Source: a virus
Length of the DNA stretch: 63,551 nucleotides
IMG/VR virus record: IMGVR_UViG_3300017613_001359
Coordinates: 1 to 63,551 of that record
Reading direction: 5' to 3' (one strand)
Shown here one piece after another: positions 33,886 to 41,945 of the stretch. A program made the translations under genes and the position numbers. The notes under the pieces are model-generated. The model saw only the letters and a list, made by a program, of their open reading frames with translations. It had not been told where the DNA came from and did not search any database. Within the stretch, counting starts at the first letter, position 1, and the number at the start of each line of letters is the position of its first letter.

Positions 33886-34500
33886 ATGATGACAAAGGCA
33901 AAACTTATCACAGAAGTTAGCCATGATTTTGAAGTATCAGAATCTAAGGCTCAAGGTACGCACATCGTTGGTATCTTTAGCTCCGCAGAACTAGAAAACA
34001 ACAACAAGAGAAGATATAAAAAGTCAATCTTGGAAAGAGAACTTGGTAAAATTCAAGATAAAGTTTCCAAGAAATCTCTATGGGGTGAACTAGGACACCC
34101 ACCAAACCCAGAAGTAAACCCAGATAAAATTGCTATCTTGACCACTCAGTTAGAGTGGAAAGGAAATGACGTTTATGGTAGAGCAAAAGTACTTGACACA
34201 CCTATGGGTGCCATAGCAAAGACTCTTATTAAAGAAGGTAATATGGGTATTAGTTCAAGAGGGTTAGGTACTGTCGGAGACGATGGATATGTTAATGAAG
34301 ATTACAATCTTATTTGTTGGGACCTCGTTACAGACCCATCAAATAATCCATCATGGGTTAATGGAGTATACGAAGGCAGAACTTGGGAAATAGAAATTCC
34401 TGATAGAGAGTTAACACAAGAAGAACAAGTCGTAGAGGCTCAGGAGCATTTGAGAAAACATCTATGGCAAGTGATTGAAAACATAGAGAAAGGTCTCTAA
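33886..34500 (+). CDS. 21: Prohead maturation protease, T4 gp21-like
   Basis: 204 residues. Core motifs are GELGHPPNP with H71 and MGISSRGLG with S123/S124, the catalytic His and Ser of the T4 gp21 (herpes/HK97-type) prohead protease fold, plus TPMGAIAKTLIKEG between them. The first ten residues, MMTKAKLITE, could be its own cleavage site. In T4 the enzyme cuts core, capsid and internal proteins after (L/I)-x-E, then destroys itself. That specificity fits the many L/I-x-E tags in this window. It lies between gp67-like and scaffold genes. Confidence 0.9.
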   Translation: MMTKAKLITEVSHDFEVSESKAQGTHIVGIFSSAELENNNKRRYKKSILERELGKIQDKVSKKSLWGELGHPPNPEVNPDKIAILTTQLEWKGNDVYGRAKVLDTPMGAIAKTLIKEGNMGISSRGLGTVGDDGYVNEDYNLICWDLVTDPSNNPSWVNGVYEGRTWEIEIPDRELTQEEQVVEAQEHLRKHLWQVIENIEKGL

Positions 34501-34522
34501 ACATAATAACCACATATATTAC

Positions 34523-34548
34523 CGTACGTTTCTGTAAGTAAACGTACG
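34523..34548. other. 9-bp inverted repeat between protease and scaffold
   Basis: CGTACGTTT and AAACGTACG flank an 8-base loop. There is no T-run, and a TATAAATA core starts four bases later. It may be a processing stem or a regulator site for the late promoter. Confidence 0.5.
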
Positions 34549-34551
34549 TAT

Positions 34552-34559
34552 TATAAATA
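34552..34559 (+). promoter_or_regulatory. T4-type late promoter core TATAAATA before scaffold
   Basis: Exact octamer 34 bases before ATG 34594, giving extra late transcripts of scaffold and capsid, which are needed in large amounts. Confidence 0.65.
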
Positions 34560-34593
34560 TAAATGAAGTAAAATAGAAGAGGAGGAAAATAGC

Positions 34594-35403
34594 ATGGACA
34601 AACTTCTTGAACTACTTGGTGCGAACAAACTTAACGAAGATGGTCAAACCCAGGTAAAAGAAAGACTTGAAACACTTATCGAAGTGAAGGCTCAGGAACT
34701 TTCAAGTAGCAAACTTCAGGAAGCAAAAGAACAGCTAGTAGAGTCCTACGAAACTAAATTTGAAGACTATAAAGAAGACATTACTTCTAAGTTCTCAAAT
34801 TTCGTCGACTCAGTACTGGAAGAAGAAATGTCTATTCCAGACAAAGTTCTTGAATTTGCAAAGAAAGGCGAGTTATACCATGACTTAATTGAGCAATTCA
34901 AAGTTAGATTAAGTGTTGACGAAGGATTACTGGACGAGGAAGTAAAAGGTCTATTGAAAGAAGCTAAAGAAGAAATTCTTAAACTTCGTGGTAACCTTGA
35001 TGAAAGCATTGCTAAACAACTTGAAACCGTCAATGACGCACAAGAGTTAGCGGCTGAACTTTATCTCAGAAGGAAATGTGACGGTCTTACCGAAGGTCAA
35101 AAGAAGAGAGTACTTGAAATGCTTTCAGGCATAAAAGACAGAGCAGAAATTGACCGTAAATTCGACATAGTTCTCGAAACTTATGAAGATAAGAAAGAAG
35201 AGGAAGAAGAAGACGAGGACAAAGAAGAAGAAGAGGAAGACAAAGAAGAAAAGGACGAAGACAAAGAAGAAGAGGAAGAAGATAAGAAAGACAAGAAAGA
35301 TTCGAAGGAAGGCGAAAAAACAGACGAAAGTCTAAGTGAAGATAGCCCCTTCAAACAACACCTTAACCAATACGTACAAGTATTGAAAGAAGGTAAATTT
35401 TAA
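34594..35403 (+). CDS. 22: Prohead scaffold core protein, gp22-like
   Basis: 269 residues, all predicted helix. Residues about 200-245 are almost entirely Glu, Asp and Lys (EEEEEDEDKEEEEED pattern). The C-terminus is SPFKQHLNQYVQVLKEGKF, similar to the T4 gp22 end that contacts capsid protein. Several L/I-x-E sites fit its digestion by gp21. It lies between gp21 and gp23 as in T4. Confidence 0.85.
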   Translation: MDKLLELLGANKLNEDGQTQVKERLETLIEVKAQELSSSKLQEAKEQLVESYETKFEDYKEDITSKFSNFVDSVLEEEMSIPDKVLEFAKKGELYHDLIEQFKVRLSVDEGLLDEEVKGLLKEAKEEILKLRGNLDESIAKQLETVNDAQELAAELYLRRKCDGLTEGQKKRVLEMLSGIKDRAEIDRKFDIVLETYEDKKEEEEEDEDKEEEEEDKEEKDEDKEEEEEDKKDKKDSKEGEKTDESLSEDSPFKQHLNQYVQVLKEGKF

Positions 35404-35433
35404 TTGAAGTAAATATTAAAGGAGGAAAACAAC

Positions 35434-36657
35434 ATGGACGTTAGAGACCTAGTCAAAAAATGGGAGGGTGTTCTCAGTGAAGGCAGTGATATTAAATCTG
35501 AAAAGATTAAGAAAAGTACTGCAATCATGTTAGAGAATGAACACAACTACCTCATGGAGCAAACTGCTTGGGGTAATGACTCATTTGGTACTGGTGACGG
35601 TCGTGGTTTGGCTAATTGGCCAACCTCAGGTATGTTTAACAAAATCGCAGTTCCGATGGTTAGACGTACTTTCCCAGAATTAGTTGCCCATCAACTCGTT
35701 GGTGTACAACCATTAACCGGACCTGTTGGTCTTGCTTTTGCACTTAGGTTCAGAGCAGGTACGACAGCCGGTAGTTATGTAGCAAACGTTACAGAACTTG
35801 GTTACAATACGATTGATAGTACTTATTCCGGTTCCTATATTACCTCCGCTGGCGAAGCCTTAGGTTCTAAGGCTGGCGATGGCGTAGGGGACGATATTGG
35901 ACTTGGTGTAGGTTCGGGTCAACATATTCGCGAAGTTAACTTGACCGTAGAAAAAGTACAAATCGAAGCAAAAACCCGTAAACTAAGAAGCCGTTGGTCC
36001 CTCGAAGTTGCTCAAGACTTGAAAGCTATGCACGGTCTTGATCTCGAAGAGGAAATGATGGATATTCTAGCTTACGAAATTACCCAAGAAATCGACCGTG
36101 AATTGATCGCAGCTATCGACGCTACAGTAGATGGCGTAGTGGGTTATCACACCGACTGGGACTTCTTAGCATCAGCTCAAGGAGTCAAAGGTAGATGGGA
36201 GATGGAGCGTTATCGTGAATTATATCACAATATCATCCGTAAAACTCAAGACATTGCAATCAACACACGTAGAGGATCAGGTAATTGGATAGTAGGTAAT
36301 CCAAGAGGTGTTGCTATCCTTGAAACATTGGCAGCTTTTACAATTGCCCCGGTTCCAAGTGATGTAACCACTCAACCAACTGGTGTATCCAGAATTGGTT
36401 CCCTTGACGGAAGACTAGTAGTTTACCGTGATACTTTCGAAAGTAGAGATCAGTTCTTGATTGGCTATAAAGGCCCATCTGAATATGATACTGGTGTAAT
36501 TTACTTACCTTACATTCAGCTACTCGCAAGTAAAGCAGTATTCGAAAATTCATTCCATCCGACCGTAGGTTTGATGAGTCGTTATGCGATTCACAACCAT
36601 ATGTTCGGAGCAAGAGAATACTACCAGAAGATCACCTTAACCGATATTCCACAATAA
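35434..36657 (+). CDS. 23: Major capsid protein, T4 gp23-like
   Basis: 407 residues, shorter than T4 gp23 (521). Visible family features are P-M-V-R-R-T-F-P-E-L-V-A, G-V-Q-P-L-T-G-P-V-G-L-A-F-A-L-R, the KTRKLRSRWSLEVAQDLKAM helix, and GAREYYQKITLTDIP at the end. Candidate gp21 cuts in the N-terminal region are L14-S-E and L40-M-E. It ends at a strong terminator (36674-36706), and GGAGGAAAA precedes the ATG. It forms the HK97-fold shell. Confidence 0.93.
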   Translation: MDVRDLVKKWEGVLSEGSDIKSEKIKKSTAIMLENEHNYLMEQTAWGNDSFGTGDGRGLANWPTSGMFNKIAVPMVRRTFPELVAHQLVGVQPLTGPVGLAFALRFRAGTTAGSYVANVTELGYNTIDSTYSGSYITSAGEALGSKAGDGVGDDIGLGVGSGQHIREVNLTVEKVQIEAKTRKLRSRWSLEVAQDLKAMHGLDLEEEMMDILAYEITQEIDRELIAAIDATVDGVVGYHTDWDFLASAQGVKGRWEMERYRELYHNIIRKTQDIAINTRRGSGNWIVGNPRGVAILETLAAFTIAPVPSDVTTQPTGVSRIGSLDGRLVVYRDTFESRDQFLIGYKGPSEYDTGVIYLPYIQLLASKAVFENSFHPTVGLMSRYAIHNHMFGAREYYQKITLTDIPQ

Positions 36658-36673
36658 TTGGTTAACTAAAATA

Positions 36674-36706
36674 AGAGGGGTGTAACTTGTTTACACCCCT
36701 TTTTTT
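36674..36706 (+). terminator. Rho-independent terminator after the capsid gene
   Basis: AGGGGTGTAA (36676-36685) pairs with TTACACCCCT (36691-36700) around a 5-base loop and is followed by a run of T. It ends the head transcript. Confidence 0.9.
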
Positions 36707-36716
36707 ATGCCAACAA

Positions 36717-36745
36717 TTTACAACTTACTATTTTTGGTGTATAAT
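36717..36745 (+). promoter_or_regulatory. Sigma70-type promoter TTTACA-17-TATAAT
   Basis: A -35 of TTTACA (36717-36722), a 17-base spacer and a perfect TATAAT -10 (36740-36745). It lies 31 bases before ATG 36777. The late core TATAAATA begins on its last base, so host-type and late polymerase could both start here. Confidence 0.75.
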
Positions 36746-36752
36746 ATAAATA
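36745..36752 (+). promoter_or_regulatory. T4-type late promoter core overlapping the sigma70 -10
   Basis: Exact TATAAATA beginning at the final T of the TATAAT box. It would drive gp16-like and PrkA genes late in infection. Confidence 0.6.
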
Positions 36753-36776
36753 CCGTGTAGGAGGAATCAAAAAAGC

Positions 36777-37211
36777 ATGGAATTAAATAGAGATAATTTA
36801 TCGGATGTCTTCGACATGGGAGACATAGAGAGCGAAGTAGATCGTCTTACCCTCGTTTCGGATACAGACCCGGAGGAAGTACTTAAGGAAAACATTGAGC
36901 GAGCGAATAGGATATTAGATAGGGTAGAACAAGAACTGGAACAAGGCAACTTCACTGCAAGAATGGTAGAAGTAGCTGGAAACATTCTGAATACTGTGAC
37001 GAACTCAAGCAAGGAAATGATTTCTAATATTAACTATAAGAAGTATTTACAAATTCGCGAGAAAATGGTACAATATAAGTATGATGAATTGGAAGCCAAA
37101 CAAAGAAACTTTCATTCTCCAACGAGTCAAAATATCATCGTTTCAAATAGGGAAGATATAATGAAGCTAATAACTGGAGAGCCGAAAGAAATTGAAAACA
37201 ACTCAGAATAA
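36777..37211 (+). CDS. 16: Terminase small subunit, gp16-like
   Basis: 144 residues. A central coiled-coil (EVLKENIERANRILDRVEQE) and then F-T-A-R-M-V-E-V-A-G-N-I-L-N match the T4 gp16 pattern R-x-x-E-V-x-x-x-L. The C-terminal S-Q-N-I-I-V-S-N-R-E-D-I-M-K-L-I corresponds to N-x-T-V-F-x-G-S-x-x-E-L-M. T4 gp16 forms rings that recognise DNA and stimulate gp17. Here it is separated from gp17 by about 6.4 kb, mostly the PrkA/YeaH/SpoVR set. Assignment by pattern and position. Confidence 0.65.
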   Translation: MELNRDNLSDVFDMGDIESEVDRLTLVSDTDPEEVLKENIERANRILDRVEQELEQGNFTARMVEVAGNILNTVTNSSKEMISNINYKKYLQIREKMVQYKYDELEAKQRNFHSPTSQNIIVSNREDIMKLITGEPKEIENNSE

Positions 37212-37236
37212 AAATAAACAAGAAAGGAAAAATGTT

Positions 37237-39198
37237 ATGTTCGAAAAAAATGCAGATTTTATGCAAGTAATCCTCGACCAGCAAAAAGGAACCGAGTTTA
37301 AAGAGTGGACAGGAAATGCTCTTGACTACTTGAGCGAAGTGGAAAAGAAACCGGAGATCGCTAATTTTTCACCTGGCCGTATCTATAACATGATTATGAA
37401 AATGGGTACGACACCTGTACGTGAGGAGTTAAAATCAAGAGGTTATGAGGACTTAGTCCAATACAACTTCTTCAAGGATAAAATCTTTGGAACCCTTGAG
37501 CCGGTCCATGACCTTATGAGATTTATGAAAGCCGCCGCAAGGAGAACTGAAACTGGTAAGAGGATTCTTATCATGGTTGGTCCTGTATCTTCAGGTAAAT
37601 CAACTATTTCAGCCTTGATTAAACGAGGTCTTGAAAGAGATTGCACCGGAAAATTTGCAATCGCAGGTTGTCCCATCCACGAAGAACCACTTCACTTAAT
37701 TCCAGAAGATGATCGACCATACTGGGAAGATCGACTTGGAATTAAAGTTGAAGGTCACCTCTGCCCCGTTTGTACTCAGATGTTAGATAGTCAGTACACA
37801 GAAAATGGTGTGGTTCAATGGCATGAAGTACCTGTTCAGAAGATCAAGATCAATGAACAACGGAGAAAGTGTATCGGTACTTTCCAGCCAAGTGATCCAA
37901 AATCACAGGATATTACCGAGCTAATTGGTCGAGTTGATATGACTAAAATGGCCCGTCACGGTGAAACCGATCCAAGAGCTTATAAGTTCGATGGTGAACT
38001 TCAAGTTGCCAATGGTGGTTTGATTGAGTACATCGAAATCTTGAAAGCCGATACCAAGTTTCACTATGTTCTTATCACTGCCGCTCAAGAGCAGTTGATT
38101 AAAGCACCTGGGTTCCCGCAGATGTACATTGATACTTTGATTCTGTCACATACCAACCAGACAGAGTTTGACTCATTCAAATCAGATAAAAAGAATGAGG
38201 CTCTGCATGACAGGATGTATAAAGTACTCGTACCATGGAACTTAAGAGTGGATGATGAAATCAAGATTTATGAAAAGATGATTAATGAATCTGATTTCCG
38301 CCATATCCACATCGCCCCTGGAACATTGAGGGTAGCCGCCGAGTTTGCAGTACTTTCGAGGTTGATTAAGTCAACCAAGGTCTCAAACAAAATCACCAAG
38401 ATGAAACTTTACAATGGTGAAATTCCGACAGAGTTTAAAAAGACCGATATTGATATTAAGAAGTTAAGAGAAGAAGGTCGAGATCAAGGTGAGGGCATGT
38501 TCGGTATCTCACCAAGGTTTGTTATCAATGCTCTTAACTTGGCCCTTGGTGCAAAAGAAGATAAGATGTGTGTTAATCCGATTGACATGATTAGAGCACT
38601 TCGAGATAACTTCGATCACCACATTGGTATCGCCGACGAAGATAAAGAAACCTTTATGAATCTATTGACTGGTAACAAAGAGTCAGTAGCTTCTGAGTTT
38701 AAAGAATGGGCGAAGAAAGAAGTCAACATGGCTTTCTTATGGGCCTATGATGAACAAGCTCAGGAACTGTTTGACAGGTACATGACAAATGCCGAGGGTT
38801 TCTGTAAGAACGAACAGATTCAAGATTCAGTTACCGATGAGTATCATAATCCAGATGAAAAGATTATGAGGTCGATTGAAGAACTTATCGGGGTTCCGAT
38901 GGAATCAAGGAAAGAATTTAGAAACGGAATCTTCGTTTATAAATCTGACTTCTTGAGTCAAGGTAAGCAATTTACCTTCAAGGATTACGATCCTTTGAGA
39001 GAAGGTATTGAAAAGAAGTTGATGGGTGATTTGAAAAATGTTGTATCACTTTCAATCGCTGACTCAACCACTACAAATCCGAAGTCCAAAAAGAGAAGAG
39101 AAGCCGCTCTGGAAATTCTCATGGAAAAAGGATACTGTGAGAAATGTGGTTCGATGCTTCTTAGCTTTATCGGTGAAGTACTTCGTAAGGAAGATTAA
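37237..39198 (+). CDS. prkA: PrkA/YeaG-family AAA+ serine protein kinase
   Basis: I place the start at ATG 37237, with AAAGGA upstream. An in-frame ATG at 37192 overlaps gp16. It encodes 653 residues, the normal PrkA length (about 640). It has Walker A GPVSSGKST (G115-K121), CPIHEEPLHLIPEDDR (145-160), a GHLCPVC zinc-type site, and the diagnostic ELIGRVDMTKMARHGETDPR then AYKFDGELQVANGGLIE. The C-terminal kinase-like region is complete. It ends with C-x-x-C (CEKCGSM). In bacteria PrkA works with YeaH/YhbH and SpoVR in starvation and sporulation responses. Both partners lie downstream here. Confidence 0.93.
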   Translation: MFEKNADFMQVILDQQKGTEFKEWTGNALDYLSEVEKKPEIANFSPGRIYNMIMKMGTTPVREELKSRGYEDLVQYNFFKDKIFGTLEPVHDLMRFMKAAARRTETGKRILIMVGPVSSGKSTISALIKRGLERDCTGKFAIAGCPIHEEPLHLIPEDDRPYWEDRLGIKVEGHLCPVCTQMLDSQYTENGVVQWHEVPVQKIKINEQRRKCIGTFQPSDPKSQDITELIGRVDMTKMARHGETDPRAYKFDGELQVANGGLIEYIEILKADTKFHYVLITAAQEQLIKAPGFPQMYIDTLILSHTNQTEFDSFKSDKKNEALHDRMYKVLVPWNLRVDDEIKIYEKMINESDFRHIHIAPGTLRVAAEFAVLSRLIKSTKVSNKITKMKLYNGEIPTEFKKTDIDIKKLREEGRDQGEGMFGISPRFVINALNLALGAKEDKMCVNPIDMIRALRDNFDHHIGIADEDKETFMNLLTGNKESVASEFKEWAKKEVNMAFLWAYDEQAQELFDRYMTNAEGFCKNEQIQDSVTDEYHNPDEKIMRSIEELIGVPMESRKEFRNGIFVYKSDFLSQGKQFTFKDYDPLREGIEKKLMGDLKNVVSLSIADSTTTNPKSKKRREAALEILMEKGYCEKCGSMLLSFIGEVLRKED

Positions 39199-39248
39199 AT
39201 AGGAGTTCTAATATAGACCTCCTCGTTATCCGGGTAACCGGAGTAAAG

Positions 39249-39278
39249 AACCCCCGGTGCTTGTCACCGGGGGTTTTC
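39249..39278 (+). terminator. Strong terminator after PrkA
   Basis: CCCCCGGTG (39251-39259) pairs with CACCGGGGG (39265-39273) around CTTGT, extended by AA/TT and followed by TTTTC. A smaller TCCGG/CCGGA stem lies just upstream (39229-39242). Confidence 0.9.
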
Positions 39279-39296
39279 TTACTTGGAGTGAAGTAA

Positions 39297-39325
39297 TTTA
39301 CATTTAAATCCTGTTGTGATATAAT
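39297..39325 (+). promoter_or_regulatory. Sigma70-type promoter TTTACA-17-TATAAT, extended -10
   Basis: TTTACA at 39297-39302, a 17-base spacer and TATAAT at 39320-39325, with TG at the extended -10 position. ATG 39331 begins five bases after the -10, so a transcript would be leaderless for that gene. It drives the small genes, YeaH and SpoVR. Confidence 0.8.
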
Positions 39326-39330
39326 AAGAC

Positions 39331-39507
39331 ATGAATAAGAAAATCATAAATACTGTTTTCACTTTGCTTCTTATAAAAGTATTTGTAACAAGTGGATTCA
39401 ATATTTGGTCTGTGCTTTTCTTTTTATTTTTTTGTGGTGATTGGTTACTCGTATTACATTTAACAGATACATTTAACAACGAAAGGATTCAAGATGAAAC
39501 TCTATAA
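39331..39507 (+). CDS. 58-residue membrane protein
   Basis: An open frame from ATG 39331 to TAA 39507. One long hydrophobic segment (FNIWSVLFFLFFCGDWLLVL) follows a shorter one (TVFTLLLIKVFV). There is no ribosome site; the ATG lies five bases after a perfect -10 box, so leaderless translation is possible. It overlaps the next gene by 14 bases. The function is unknown. Confidence 0.5.
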   Translation: MNKKIINTVFTLLLIKVFVTSGFNIWSVLFFLFFCGDWLLVLHLTDTFNNERIQDETL

Positions 39508-39676
39508 AGAAAACTTTGGATTTTTCATCAATGCCGCTTTTTGGACACTGGCACTTTTCAATGATCCAATCTGGTTACTCATTAAAGACATGGGACCAGC
39601 CGCACTTATTCTGCCATGTGCTTTTGGATTATTTCTTGGTAATGCAGAAAAGGATATTGACTGGACTTTGGTATGA
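39494..39676 (+). CDS. 60-residue membrane protein
   Basis: GAAAGGA lies upstream. Two hydrophobic helices (about 9-30 and 35-50) are joined by a short loop with Lys-Asp; the end is acidic. It overlaps the next gene by ATGA. It lies between PrkA and YeaH. The function is unknown. Confidence 0.55.
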   Translation: MKLYKENFGFFINAAFWTLALFNDPIWLLIKDMGPAALILPCAFGLFLGNAEKDIDWTLV

Positions 39677-39873
39677 AAAGATTACTTATCATATCAGGTA
39701 TATCATTTTACAATGCTTGGATTGAGTTAGTCACAGCCATTCAAAGTATTGGTACTTGTATGTGGTGGTTATTGAATGGATGTACTAATGAATATACAGT
39801 TACGGATGAAGATGGAAATATTGTCCATTACTTCCCTCAGTTAAATTATGGTGGTGACGACGATGACTTCTGA
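39673..39873 (+). CDS. 66-residue protein with N-terminal membrane segment
   Basis: The N-terminus, MKRLLIISGISFYNAWIELV, and the next 15 residues are hydrophobic, and include a C-M-W-W-L-L-N-G-C lipobox-like stretch. The C-terminal half is soluble and ends GGDDDDF. Coupled by ATGA to the gene before. A small membrane-tethered protein of unknown role. Confidence 0.5.
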   Translation: MKRLLIISGISFYNAWIELVTAIQSIGTCMWWLLNGCTNEYTVTDEDGNIVHYFPQLNYGGDDDDF

Positions 39874-40048
39874 TAAAAGAAAATTAGAACTGATAAAAGA
39901 ACTATTAAAGGATCACAAAGCACAAAAAATAAGTAGCTTTGCGTCAATGATAGCTTTGCGGTTAATTGTTGATCCTAAAGTTCCAAGCGAGGAATGCATG
40001 GAATTTCTAAAAACAAGTATAGAACTTAATAGATATAGTAAGGAATAA
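39863..40048 (+). CDS. 61-residue helical protein
   Basis: The start is set at ATG 39863, which overlaps the previous stop. An alternative ATG is at 39848. Basic N-terminal helix (SDKRKLELIKELLKDHKAQK), then a hydrophobic helix and a polar end. No family is recognised. Confidence 0.5.
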   Translation: MTSDKRKLELIKELLKDHKAQKISSFASMIALRLIVDPKVPSEECMEFLKTSIELNRYSKE

Positions 40049-40050
40049 AA

Positions 40051-40266
40051 ATGCCATTATTTCACTGTACTAGTTGCCACCATGAATGGGAAAGAATAGG
40101 AGTTGATTATGCCTTATGTGACTGGTGTCAAAACGAGGGCTATATAATAGCAACAAAAACACCATTAGAAACAATGGGCAAAGAAATTGAAAAACATGGG
40201 TTTGAAAAATTCTTAGAAATAATAGGATTTAAAAATGAAAATAGAAGTGACACTGACTGTAGTTGA
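40051..40266 (+). CDS. Small zinc-ribbon protein
   Basis: 71 residues. C-T-S-C-H-H at 6-11 and C-D-W-C at 23-26 give a CxxC-14-CxxC zinc ribbon. A helix follows (LETMGKEIEKHGFEKFLEII). It may bind nucleic acid or a protein partner. It overlaps the next gene. Confidence 0.6.
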   Translation: MPLFHCTSCHHEWERIGVDYALCDWCQNEGYIIATKTPLETMGKEIEKHGFEKFLEIIGFKNENRSDTDCS

Positions 40267-40420
40267 GAACGAAGCAGTTGAATATACAATAACAACAGGT
40301 GCTGATACCTGGGCTGATATTCATACAATCGTAGATAATGCTGAAGATATTAACCTTCGAAAAAATAAAGCTAAAAGAAAATCCATTCAAGGATTTATAA
40401 CAAGAAAGGAAGACGAATGA
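40235..40420 (+). CDS. 61-residue small protein
   Basis: It begins MKIEVTLTVVENEAVEYTIT, a beta hairpin, then a helix and basic tail. It overlaps the zinc-ribbon gene by 32 bases and the YeaH start by ATGA. No family is recognised; tight coupling to YeaH is notable. Confidence 0.5.
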   Translation: MKIEVTLTVVENEAVEYTITTGADTWADIHTIVDNAEDINLRKNKAKRKSIQGFITRKEDE

Positions 40421-41739
40421 GCACTGTATACCATGACGACTGGGACTTAAGTGAAAAAGGGAAAAAGGATGCCGAGCGTCACCAAGATAAAATTGATGAT
40501 GCCATTCGAAAAAATGTCCGTGATGTTATCGGTGAAGAGTCAATTATTACTAATAAAGGGAAACGAAAAGTTCGAATCCCTGTAAGAGGAATGAAAGACT
40601 ATAGATTTGTTCACGGTGACAACAAAGGACCAACCGCCGGTGTTGGACAAGGTGATGGAGAAGCCGGTGATATTATTGACCAAAAACAAAGACAGCAGAG
40701 TGATGGTGATCCGAAACCTGGTGACCAACGAGGTGAGGACTATATGGAAGCAGAAGTCGATATTGACTACCTGCTCAAAATTATGTTCGAAGACCTTGGT
40801 TTACCATGGCTTGAAGAAAAAACCAAAGCCGAAAAAATGGTTCCTAAAGGTTGGAAGTTTGAAACAGTTTCCAAAAAAGGTATCATGCCAAGACTTCACA
40901 AGAAAAGAACTATGATGGAAGCAGTCAAAAGAAATATCATGTTGGCCGCCGCTATCATGGAAGAAACTGGTTGTGATGAACCCATGGCATATAAAGCCTT
41001 GAACCAAGCATTCGGTGATCTGAATTATGCCATCGAGTTAGTCCAGAAAAATGAAGTTGATACTGACCAAGATTCATTGGTCATTAATGAGGATGACTTA
41101 AGATATAAACAAATTGAGGAGGATATTGAATATCATTCTAATGCTGTAGTCATAGCAATGATGGATGTATCTTACTCAATGGGTAGAGAAAAGAAGTACT
41201 TATGTAGAAGCCTTCTTTTCTGGTTGACTGAGTTTCTAAAAAAGAGATATGACCATGTCGAAATAAAATTCATTCAACATACAACAGAAGCACTAGTAGT
41301 TGATGAAGATACATTCTTTCATACCCATACAACCGGTGGTACAATGTGTTATACTGCTTTTGAAAAAGCAAACTATATGATCGACACAGAGTACCCATTA
41401 AATGAGTGGAATGTTTATTGTGTCTATGTTGGTGATGGTGAAGATTTTGAGCCTAAGAAAACGGTTCAGCATATTGATATTATGCTTAAGAAAGAAATCA
41501 ACATGTTGGGTTATGTTGAAATTGATCTTGACCATGAAGATGATGGTTTTGGTTTCAGAGATGCCATGAGAACACTTCTCGTAGAAATCAAAAAGAAGTG
41601 GCAATTTTTCCATAACCGTGAGAAGCAAACTGACTTCTACAAAAATGAAAAACAAAGATTCCTTTGTGCGGTTATTAGAAACAAACAACATGTTTGGCCA
41701 GCTTTGAAACATATGTTATTTGAAAAGGAGAAGAAGTAA
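40417..41739 (+). CDS. yeaH: YeaH/YhbH (DUF444) family protein
   Basis: 440 residues (E. coli YeaH is 427). An N-terminal charged region has HGDNKGPTAGVGQGDGEAGD. The VWA-like core AMMDVSYSMG has MIDAS residues D250, S252 and S254. There follow KNKRYDHVEIKFIQHTTEA-type sequence and HTHTTGGTMCYTAFE, all as in DUF444. These proteins are genetic partners of PrkA and SpoVR. Its start overlaps the previous gene, and its stop shares bases with the next. Confidence 0.92.
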   Translation: MSTVYHDDWDLSEKGKKDAERHQDKIDDAIRKNVRDVIGEESIITNKGKRKVRIPVRGMKDYRFVHGDNKGPTAGVGQGDGEAGDIIDQKQRQQSDGDPKPGDQRGEDYMEAEVDIDYLLKIMFEDLGLPWLEEKTKAEKMVPKGWKFETVSKKGIMPRLHKKRTMMEAVKRNIMLAAAIMEETGCDEPMAYKALNQAFGDLNYAIELVQKNEVDTDQDSLVINEDDLRYKQIEEDIEYHSNAVVIAMMDVSYSMGREKKYLCRSLLFWLTEFLKKRYDHVEIKFIQHTTEALVVDEDTFFHTHTTGGTMCYTAFEKANYMIDTEYPLNEWNVYCVYVGDGEDFEPKKTVQHIDIMLKKEINMLGYVEIDLDHEDDGFGFRDAMRTLLVEIKKKWQFFHNREKQTDFYKNEKQRFLCAVIRNKQHVWPALKHMLFEKEKK

Positions 41740-41945
41740 TGGAACTAACAAACGAAAGAGAACTAGAAAGCGGAGACTTCGAATGGGACATTGAATATAC
41801 CGAAGAAGAGTTTGTCGCATTCGTGACCTATGCAAGAACCAAAGGACTTGATGTTGAGAACATGAAAGAAGAGGACATTGTCCAATTCGCTGTTCTTAAT
41901 ATTCTAAAAGACGACATTGAAAGGACAAAAAATGAACAAGACTGA
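41739..41945 (+). CDS. 68-residue acidic protein between YeaH and SpoVR
   Basis: Very acidic helical protein (E-D-E in the first 30 residues). It is coupled to YeaH by TAATG and overlaps SpoVR by 14 bases. No family is recognised. It may be a small phage-specific partner of the triad. Confidence 0.6.
   Translation: MELTNERELESGDFEWDIEYTEEEFVAFVTYARTKGLDVENMKEEDIVQFAVLNILKDDIERTKNEQD

Noticed and set aside
39279-39479. 66-residue minus-strand frame
   Set aside because: It overlaps a strong terminator and a consensus promoter and is antisense to a hydrophobic plus-strand gene. Its composition is that of a shadow.
41398-41712. 104-residue minus-strand frame inside YeaH
   Set aside because: Fully antisense to a clear family member, with no start signal.
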